Assembly: GCA_009602725.1 (NCBI GenBank)
Contig: WELB01000275.1
Coordinates: forward strand, 24,577 to 39,066
DNA from: Spirogloea muscicola
Taxonomy: Eukaryota > Streptophyta > Zygnematophyceae > Spirogloeales > Spirogloeaceae
Direction of reading: 5' to 3'
Length of the DNA stretch: 14,490 nt
The notes below the pieces were generated by a model, which was not told where the DNA came from, did not search any database, and was given only the letters and a program-made list of their open reading frames with translations. Numbering within the stretch: the stretch's first letter is position 1; the number at the start of each line of letters is the position of its first letter. Positions 8,291 to 14,490 of this stretch are shown one piece after another. The position numbers were made by a program, and so were the translations under genes.

Positions 8291-10977
8291 CTAAACTGAA
8301 ACATTCTGCCAAGGTGCTTCCTTCGGTGCAAAAATGGCATCGTGATGCTCTATCAGACACTGCACAGAGACATATGGACCTGGCCTCCTCAGTCACGATT
8401 TGCTTAGTCGAAACAAGAAGTTATTTCACAGAACTTATTTGTGCATGGGAGAAGAAGAATGCAGTATGATTGAGAGTTGCTATGGCAGAGCAAGTAGCAC
8501 ATACAATAGCTGGGGGTAACTCCATGTCTAAGCCTGACCTGTACAGCAGCTGTTACAGCAGCTTGTTCAGAGTTCGGCTCCAACTCCAGGGGTATGTCCG
8601 TTGGCTGCCCATCCGAGCCTGTCGGGGCTGCTGCCTCACTTGCCTTAGCATCTGCTCCATCGACAAGCGGCTCACCTGCTGCAGAATTAAACAACCAATC
8701 ATTGATTCTTGGCAGCTCCGCAGGTGACAATGCAACTGCAAGGGCCGTGGTGGCTTGCTTGATTGTACACAACCCTTACCAGCTGGAGCAGGCACATGAG
8801 CTGGTGAGGATTTAGCCCTGGCCTCCTGTTCAGCTGTTGAGCTCTTCTGCCATAGTAGAGCCGGAGCTACAACAGTTGCTAATTTGTGAGCATCCATCTG
8901 CAAGCAGGCCAGCTGCACATGTCAGCTCTATTATGGAACAGAAGGAGATGTGGTTGCCCTCGGCTCTACTCATCTGACAGAGTCTAAGAGGATGACGAGT
9001 ATGCAGCAAGAAGGAGATTAAACGACGAGGCTCATTACATGCATGCAAAGTGCAGCCAAATAAGCACCTTGTTGAGCTCAGCTTTTTGAGCAACACGGAG
9101 AAACAGTGCAGCCAGGAACTCCAAAGAGGCCTCATTCGCAGGAGGCAGCGAGGAGACAAGCTCTTTGAGCTGTTGAACGTCACTGCCGGCATCAACCATA
9201 GCATAATAGAGCTCGTACGTCAAGAGAGGCTCAGGTAGACTCTGCAGGTATAACAGGATAAGCGCCGCCACATCAATCTCCTCCGTGTTCTCTGGCACCC
9301 TGGCGTGTGCATCTGCGAACCAAGATACAGGATTTCAAGACCCAGGTTGCCTGTAGACAAGACTCTTAACAAGGCTACACAATGACATTCAAGCTCTGCC
9401 TGCGCTTGAAATCAGACGAGCAGTCTGCTTCTCCTACACTAGACCAGGGTGTATCGACAAGTGGGAAAATGGTACCTTCATCAAAAACTTGGATCAAATC
9501 GGTCAGCACCTCTTTCTTGCCCTCCCTCAGAAACAACTCTTCAGTTGTCAGCCCTGCAGGTGGTGTGGAGCAGAAGCAGCAGCCCATCAGGTGAGTACTT
9601 GCTGTACACGCGTCCATAATTGTGCTGGCCCATCCTGTCTTATTGCTGCTGTCTCGTTCTTGACAGCTTGAGTTCCGGTGGACCACTGCATCCACAGTGA
9701 AAGCAGTGCGCCTGACCTGACAAGATTAGGTGGTTCACACATTCTGCCAGTACATGAGGAACCAGCCTGGCATTGTTCGCCTGCTGCACAGCAACTTCCA
9801 ACGGGACCCCAAACACTGTAGGAGAAAGACTATCAATCAGTCAGTATGCAAGAAAGATCGACACTGTTGGCGCTGGTGTAAAAAGCATATATGTAGTCAG
9901 CTCTCTCAGATTTGCTGCTGAGGGACTCCAGTGAAACAAAGAAAACTGCTGACAGTTGCTGAGCATCAACAAGTTATGCTGGTCTTGGTGTACTTGGCAC
10001 TTCAAGCAACCGCCACTCAAAGAGCATCTCAGAGAAGACTGTCTTGGAGGACGACGGGTGATGCGGGTGACCTCACCTCCCTTTGTCGTTTTCCCCTGGC
10101 AAGATTGTAAGAAACCAATCCCAGAACGCACGTCAGACATATAATTGCCCCAGTGTATGGGCTGAATGTGGCACTTAATAATGTAATGTGCAAGCCAACT
10201 TCATGAAGAAAGCAGCAAATGCACATCTGCACTGTGATGCTAGACTGTTGTAAATAAGTGACATCCTCAGGTTTTGCAGCATTGCCATCACTGAGCAGGC
10301 TAGACACAAAGCAGCTGGGCAGACCCACGGGGTCTGTGAGGGCCAGCACACTTGCCTTCTGCCGCCAGTCAGCTCGCGCAAGCAGGCTCCTGCTCCGCTC
10401 CAGCGAGCTTCGGGTAGCCTGCAGCAGAGAGGAGTGCCTGAGGCCATGACGTTATCGAGTACCACCAGCCCAGAAGAGCAAATGTGGCAGCCCCTCACTG
10501 CTGTACATATGAACCTGTGACCTTCAATTTGGTAATTTGCAAAGAGACGGCTAAGACTTTCTGCAGCTGGGCTGTGGCGAGACGTGCGAGCCCAGGATGC
10601 CTAAAGCGAGCCGCCAGCCGCCAGGAAGCGCAGCAGAGCAGAGCCAGGCGCACCTGGCCGACGCGCTGGCCAACGCGGCTGGCCGCCACGCGGTTGCTGG
10701 TGTCGACGATGCCCCGCCGCAGCCGGCTGCCCGTCTCCGCGGCGGCGCCGGAGACGGAGCGGATCAGCGGCTCCACGCGCGGCTGCACGTTGGCGTTCCA
10801 CCCCTCCCTGGTGGTGGCCCACGTGGACTTGGCGACCGAGCCGGCGCCCTCGGCGGCGCCCGCGACCGCCGTCCCGGCGCGGGCCGCGGCTTCACGCAGC
10901 TTCGCACCTGGCGCACGCAGCGAGCCCCAATGGCGGCTCGCTAAGGCAGACCAGCGAGCTCGTCGCAGTGCGGCCAT
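8291..10977 (-). CDS. RhoGAP-domain protein, plant At5g61530 type (8 exons)
   Basis: Predicted regulator of Rho/ROP-like small GTPases in the cytoplasm. Minus-strand exons in order: 10977-10654, 10418-10325, 9815-9717, 9553-9476, 9312-9068, 8897-8780, 8735-8539, 8359-8291 (TAG). All are GT-AG and in frame, giving 407 residues. The N-terminal third is Ala/Arg-rich and helical (GAKLREAAARAG, VQPRVEPLIRSVSGAA). The GAP domain follows: VFGVPLEVAVQQ, the A-helix region GLTTEELFLREG (173-184), IDVAALILLYLQSLPEPLL (211-229), FLAALFLRVAQKAELNK, MDAHKLATVVAPALLW (281-296). An acidic, Ala-rich linker leads to the C-terminal AVQCLIEHHDAIF. This order and the C-terminal tail match Arabidopsis At5g61530 as I recall it. 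The usual Arg-finger position after LF is Leu181, with Arg one residue later, so classical GAP activity is uncertain. The open frame continues upstream of the chosen Met to 11322, so the N-terminus could be longer. Confidence 0.92.
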
Positions 10978-11157
10978 CGATGGGCCAGCACGAGGGCATG
11001 GGCGCGGCGACCAGCTGCGGGCCCGGCGGCGACGGCGAAGCCGGCGGCGCGGGCTCTCACTGGAGGAGGCGAGGAAGCCGCCGGNGACCGCGCCGCTCGT
11101 CACCGACGGCGCGGCGCGCCGAGTCGACGGCAGCGACGGCAAGGTGCCAGGCGCAGC

Positions 11158-11185
11158 CCGCCGCCGCCGCCGCCGCCGCCGCCGC
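11158..11185. repeat. CCG trinucleotide microsatellite
   Basis: Nine CCG units in a row followed by C, uninterrupted. It lies in the GC-rich zone upstream of the RhoGAP gene and makes polyproline, polyalanine or polyarginine runs in the shadow frames. Confidence 0.95.
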
Positions 11186-11261
11186 AAAACGCGGGCGCGT
11201 TGCCGAATGTGGAGCGCCGGGCTCTGCGGGGCCTGCGCGGGAGGATGATTCATGTGCGGAG

Positions 11262-11573
11262 ATGGCCCCCCCGCCCGAGCCAAGCCGTAGCCGCGTGGCC
11301 CCGCAACCCGGGCCCCGTTCAAACGGGGGTGCCGGGCTCAACCCCACGTCGTTTGGCGTGCTGGACGCCACCGTGGGCAAGTGGACATGCCGTTCGGAGC
11401 CTTCCCGGCCTCTCGCGCCTGCAGGCCGAAGGCGGGATGGCCCGCCGCCGCATGCGGCCGCATCCGCGTGGCCCCGCCGCGCGGCGCTCGCGTGTGAAGC
11501 CGGAACCTGCCGCGGAGCCTCGAAGATCAATTCAACGTCCCCGTCTACGTTCACGTTCACCGCTGCCAAGTAG
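11262..11573 (+). CDS. Doubtful open frame, possible first exon or gene fragment
   Basis: An ATG at 11262 opens 103 codons ending at TAG 11571-11573. The middle part, GLNPTSFGVLDATVGKW, uses strongly G/C-ending codons as the first exons of the confirmed genes do, so it could be the first exon of a gene diverging from the RhoGAP gene. A CTGCAG that could serve as an acceptor lies near 11420-11425. I recognise no family, the block is so GC-rich that open frames are expected, and the repeat island begins about 70 bp downstream, so a complete gene cannot be followed. It could equally be non-coding. Confidence 0.2.
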   Translation: MAPPPEPSRSRVAPQPGPRSNGGAGLNPTSFGVLDATVGKWTCRSEPSRPLAPAGRRRDGPPPHAAASAWPRRAALACEAGTCRGASKINSTSPSTFTFTAAK

Positions 11574-11846
11574 CAGTCCTCCGACTTGCCACTGCTTACG
11601 CGGGGTTACCGCATTTCCATTCGTTCTAGTCTCTTGCATAGCTGTGTAGGCCCTTCGGCTTTTCCGCCCTCTGACTATTCTTGCTGACCAGAGGTTATTG
11701 AGAGCCCACTTGCTGACGTCTTAGACACTAGTATCCCGCTTTTGGCGCCATCTGGCCCTTCCAGACCTTTGTCCATTTCCTTTGGGCTGGCCTCGTACTG
11801 CCATTCAAGGAAGCGCGGCCAGATTGACTGGTGGCTGGGAAAGAGG

Positions 11847-11920
11847 AAGTGTTACTCCCAATGGGGGCAAGGGCTGCGAAAAGCCAGCCCAAAAAGAATT
11901 GACAAAGGTTTGGAAAGGCC
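11847..11920. repeat. Inverted copy of left-island segment 390-462
   Basis: Read on the minus strand it runs GGCC, an A/T-rich joint, then CTTTGTCAATTCTTTTTGGG, TTTTCGCAGCCCTTGCCCCC and ATTGGGAGT, following 390-462 with only a few substitutions. Confidence 0.85.
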
Positions 11921-12100
11921 AGCCCAAAGGAATGGACGAGCCGGAGTGCGAAGGACTAGGACTAAGACATTAGCCATTGCTGTCGATTTGGAAGTGCTTC
12001 CTCTTCGGCCACTTGAGTCGCTGTGTGCTTTGACCTTTTTCTGGCCCTTTCGAACTTTGTCTTCTCTTTTTCTGGGCTGGCCAACCCAGCCATCAGAAAG

Positions 12101-12311
12101 AAGAAAGAGCTCGCCCATTGAGGATAGGGGCTGGAACAGCCAGCCCAAAAAAGAATGGACAAAGTACGAGAAGGGAGCCAGGGGAAGCGCTAAGAAATAC
12201 AAGCACAAGAAGAAACAAAGCAGCTACGAATGACTCAGTAATTCCTGCTGAGCAGCCGCAGATCAGAGATGCTAGGGTCCTGGAAGTGGGTCCCCTGGAC
12301 AGAGCCAGAGG
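12101..12311. repeat. Left arm of the outer inverted repeat
   Basis: This pairs in reverse complement with 13094-13313. Shared blocks include CCTCTGGCTCTGTCC, GGACCCACTTCCAGGACCCT, TACTGAGT, TTCTTAGCGCTTCC, TTTTTTGGGCTGGCT and CAATGGGCGAGC, in the same order with small indels. Confidence 0.88.
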
Positions 12312-12560
12312 CAGCAGCTAGGGCTCTTCCGGCACGAAGGTGCAGCGCACGGGCCATGGACCTCTGCAGCGAGACGGCCAAGCGCATGCGATACACTTGC
12401 GCCAGCGTCAGAAAGCATCATCAGAAAGCGCGGCCAGATTGACTGGTGGCTGAGAAAGGCCAGCCCAAAGAAATGGACAAGGTCTGAAGAGCCATCGCCC
12501 TCTACTGGAAGAGTCTTCTTGTTCATTCTTTCTGGGCTAGCTTCTCCGCCTCCTTTTGGG

Positions 12561-12675
12561 CTTGCCAGCTGCATACCTGTCTTTCTTGCGCCGCCGCGTG
12601 TCGGCCTGTTGGCAGCGTGCTCAGGCTCATGCTTTGCACCAGAAAGCTGGGCTAGCTCTAGTTGGTGGCAGAAGG
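12561..12675. repeat. Left arm of the inner inverted repeat
   Basis: 115 bp that pair in reverse complement with 12841-12955, also 115 bp. Shared blocks include CTTGCCAGCTGCATA, CAGCGTGCTCAGGCT, ATGC-TGCACCAGAA and TGGCAGAAGG. Equal arm length without large indels points to one inverted duplication. Confidence 0.9.
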
Positions 12676-12721
12676 AAATTATCGTGTATATGAAACAAAC
12701 AAAGGCCAAATGGCCAAATAG

Positions 12722-12956
12722 AAAGGCAAGCACATTTGAAGACGTACATCACCCACAGCAGATTGACCCGCTCAGTAACCACGGGTCAATACATACAGGT
12801 CGCTAATCGATGCCTGAATACTAGATGGCAGATACGAAGCCCTTCTGCCAGCGACTAGAGTTCGCCCAGCATTCTGGTGCATAGCATTAGCCTGAGCACG
12901 CTGCAAACAGGCCGAAACTCGTCATCGCAAGAACGACAGATATGCAGCTGGCAAGC
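12722..12956. repeat. Direct repeat, copy 1 (of 14256-14490)
   Basis: It begins AAAGGCAAGCACATT and runs through GACCCGCTCAGTAACCAC, GGTCGCTA, CGAATA-like and CCTGAGC blocks to GACAGATA, in the same order as 14256-14490. Copy 2 continues to the window end, so the true boundary is not visible. Confidence 0.85.
12841..12955. repeat. Right arm of the inner inverted repeat
   Basis: Partner of 12561-12675. It also forms part of the direct repeat shared with 14256-14490, so the same sequence occurs at least three times here, twice in one orientation and once in the other. Confidence 0.9.
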
Positions 12957-13093
12957 CCATCTCAGTCGGAAACACATCTGCACGTCGTGCATAGCCTAGA
13001 TTGGCAATATTCTGAAGGAGGATGTGTAAAGAATGCTGTGGATCGCCAAGCCCGGGCTGCCGGCGGCGCAAGGAAAAGCGGGGAGGCATTGGT

Positions 13094-13313
13094 CCTCTGG
13101 CTCTGTCCAGGGGACCCACTTCCAGGACCCTAGCCTCTCTGATTTGCGGCTGCTTAGCAGGGGTTACTGAGTGATTTGTAGCTGCTTTCTTTCTTTGTGT
13201 GCTTTGGTTTCTTAGCGCTTCCTCTGGCTTCCTCTGGCCCCCTTCTCGTTCTTTGTTCATTCTTTTTTGGGCTGGCTTGTCCAGCCCCTATCTCAATGGG
13301 CGAGCCCCTTTCT
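13094..13313. repeat. Right arm of the outer inverted repeat
   Basis: Partner of 12101-12311. It also resembles the left island near 205-245 and 404-426, making it a member of a wider family in this window. Confidence 0.88.
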
Positions 13314-14052
13314 TGATTGGAATGGGGCTGCAACGGTTAAAATCAGCAACGGTTACTGCAGGGGTAAGGGTCCAGGGGTCCGAGGTTGGGTGAAGAACTC
13401 CCCCCCTCTCCCATCTCGGGTGCCCCCTATATAGCCCTTCTTAGCGCTTCCTATATAGCCCAACAGACTGCGAGCCCGGCCACAAGGGCCCGGGTGGGAT
13501 ACTGGCACCCAGTCTAGCGTTCACGACCGTCCACGATCTGTCGACGGCTATCAACGGGCTACCACCGACAATCTACTCATCCATGAGCAACCACTGACAT
13601 ACTGACGGCCCCCCCCCCGTCACTAGCAGCTGACGGTCACTACCCCCAGGCTATCGTGAGCCGTCTACGTTCCCGTCAACATACGGCTAACAACGCCGTC
13701 AAGGCAGTCTACAGCGCTGCCGCCTCCCGTCGCCGTTCCAGCGCCAGCATCATGCTGTCTCGCGCGTCACGACTTCGGGTTGCGCCGCTCTCAGCTCTAG
13801 GTTGAATTCACGCTTCCCAGCCTGGTGAATGTCCGTCTCCAGGCATCTGTCAAGCCTTTCCTGCGGCACTGACAGTCAATTTACTTATCAGCCGGATGAG
13901 GTGTCTAGTCTCCAGGCATCTGTCAATACATTACTGCTGCATTGACATTCCAGCCATGTAACTTCGTTACAGGAAGTGGAAACGAGGACAGAACGGCAGA
14001 AGGCTTGGAAATTGCCATCTGGTTTTCAGGAATCGATTAGCGATCTCTAATG
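13314..14052. other. Gene-free stretch between foldback structures
   Basis: No open frame of note. It includes two CCTATATAGCCC boxes (13426-13437 and 13450-13461, 24 bp apart) that look TATA-like, a run of 10 C at 13609-13618 flanked by GACGG and CCGTC, many GACGG/CCGTC words between 13500 and 13740, and a 73-bp tandem repeat. The TATA-like boxes could belong to an element promoter, but no downstream coding sequence supports this. Confidence 0.55.
13835..13980. repeat. Two-copy 73-bp tandem repeat
   Basis: GTCTCCAGGCATCTGTCAA is exact at 13835-13853 and 13908-13926, a 73-bp period. Each is followed by a diverged CTGC-GCA-TGACA block. The second unit fades after about 13950. Confidence 0.8.
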
Positions 14053-14328
14053 TGTTTGACCCGTGGTTACTGAGGGGGCCAATCTGCAGTGGGCGATGTA
14101 CGTCATCAGACTGGCCTTTCCCAGCCACCAGTCAATCTGGCCGCGCTTTCTTTCATCAGATGTGCTTGCCTTCGTACTTCGGCAATCCTCCTGTACCTTT
14201 GTACAGGGAAATGCGTGTATATTAAGAGATGGGGAGGCCATGTGTGGCCAAGTACAAAGGCAAGCACATTGGACAAATGTACGTCACCTGCTGCTGAGCT
14301 GACCCGCTCAGTAACCACGAGTCAGCAC
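14053..14328. mobile_element. Foldback (MITE-like) element, non-autonomous
   Basis: Arms 14053-14183 and 14246-14328 are reverse complements around a centre near 14200. Shared arm blocks are GTGGTTACTGAG at the outer end, a GTACGTCA/TGACGTAC block, and TGTGCTTGCCTT-GTACTT at the inner end. The left arm carries an extra segment of about 42 bp (14111-14152) between two TCATCAGA octamers. The centre includes most of the 65-bp sequence repeated at 626-690. No coding capacity. Classification as a foldback or MITE-like element is inference from structure. Confidence 0.7.
14211..14275. repeat. 65-bp perfect inverted repeat, right copy
   Basis: Identical to the reverse complement of 626-690 across all 65 positions. 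It sits inside the foldback at 14053-14328 and overlaps the start of the direct repeat at 14256. Confidence 0.92.
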
Positions 14329-14490
14329 ATAGAGGTCGCTAGCTGACGCTCGAATACCGGACGGCAATTGACTAGCTCTTGTGCCAGCAGCTAAGGCTCG
14401 ACCAGCTTTCTGATGCAGAGCATACGCCTGAGCTCGTTGCAGACAGGTTGACACTCGACGTCGCAGAAATGACAGATAGGCTGCCGGCAT
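14256..14490. repeat. Direct repeat, copy 2 (truncated by the window)
   Basis: Same orientation and block order as 12722-12956, clearly diverged by substitutions. It runs off the end of the window. Confidence 0.85.

Larger units (their letters stand above)
10978..11640. promoter_or_regulatory. GC-rich upstream region of the RhoGAP gene
   Basis: This very GC-rich, CpG-dense block has long open frames on both strands, which is expected from composition. It should carry the RhoGAP promoter and 5' UTR. It contains an ambiguous base N at 11085 and a CCG microsatellite at 11158-11185. Composition falls sharply after about 11600, where the repeat island begins. Confidence 0.5.
11640..14490. repeat. 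Right repeat island
   Basis: No conserved gene was found in this block. It is a mosaic of short related sequences in both orientations: a roughly 23-bp core ending GGGCTGGC (several plus and several minus copies), a 31-bp motif in three copies, two nested inverted-repeat pairs between 12101 and 13313, another foldback at 14053-14328, and a long direct repeat (12722-12956 and 14256-14490). Peptides such as PQIR-ARVLEVGPLDRARG appear twice only because the DNA is repeated. No transposase, integrase or reverse transcriptase motif was seen. Confidence 0.8.

Noticed and set aside
8143-8469. Plus-strand open frame of 108 residues as a gene
   Set aside because: It overlaps the last RhoGAP exon (8291-8359, minus), whose reading CLIEHHDAIF fits the family and is splice-consistent; the plus frame has no recognisable content.
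10495-11322. Long minus-strand frame of 275 residues as the RhoGAP N-terminus
   Set aside because: Homology supports starting at the Met at 10977; upstream residues are low-complexity translations of the GC-rich block and include the N at 11085.
12561-12955. LTR retrotransposon or autonomous transposon
   Set aside because: Repeats are inverted instead of direct terminal, and no reverse transcriptase, integrase or transposase motif was found.
12118-13260. Conserved small protein in two copies (QPQIR-ARVLEVGPLDRARG peptide)
   Set aside because: The peptide similarity results from the inverted DNA repeat; the frames have no shared start, and similarity continues outside them.
1-14490. CRISPR array, phage or bacterial operon
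   Set aside because: Repeats are irregular in spacing and orientation, genes are intron-rich with eukaryotic splice sites, and no associated proteins are present.

Overview
The window is nuclear DNA of a green plant-lineage eukaryote, most likely a chlorophyte alga (a trebouxiophyte would fit; the genus is inference). All three recognisable genes are cut into many short exons by GT-AG introns, with acceptors mostly ending in TGCAG. Each spliced product matches a plant-type family, and the first exons are extremely GC-rich while the later exons are not. No bacterial operon features, rRNA, tRNA or CRISPR were seen.

Layout. 1-700 is a repeat island. 956-3078 (minus, 7 exons) encodes 5-formyltetrahydrofolate cyclo-ligase. 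3200-7574 (plus, 16 exons) encodes a GT-B, sterol-glucosyltransferase-like UDP-glycosyltransferase. These two genes diverge from a promoter gap of only about 120 bp. 7575-8290 is a gene-free convergent spacer. 8291-10977 (minus, 8 exons) encodes a RhoGAP-domain protein of a plant-specific type. 10978-11640 is a GC-rich upstream zone with one doubtful open frame. 11640-14490 is a second repeat island made of related sequences in alternating orientation, including nested foldback structures.

The three proteins (folate interconversion, glycosylation of a lipid or other small acceptor, small-GTPase regulation) do not form an evident pathway; they look like ordinary neighbours. The unusual content is the repeat material flanking them. 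The islands at the two ends of the window share a 65-bp stretch that is identical in inverted orientation 13.5 kb apart, and a roughly 23-bp core that recurs about ten times on both strands. No transposase or reverse transcriptase was found, so these look like non-autonomous foldback or MITE-like elements.

Exon models were built by hand from splice-site phase and remembered family motifs. Every junction keeps frame, except that cyclo-ligase exon 1 is in frame only if the ambiguous base N at 3057 is not real.
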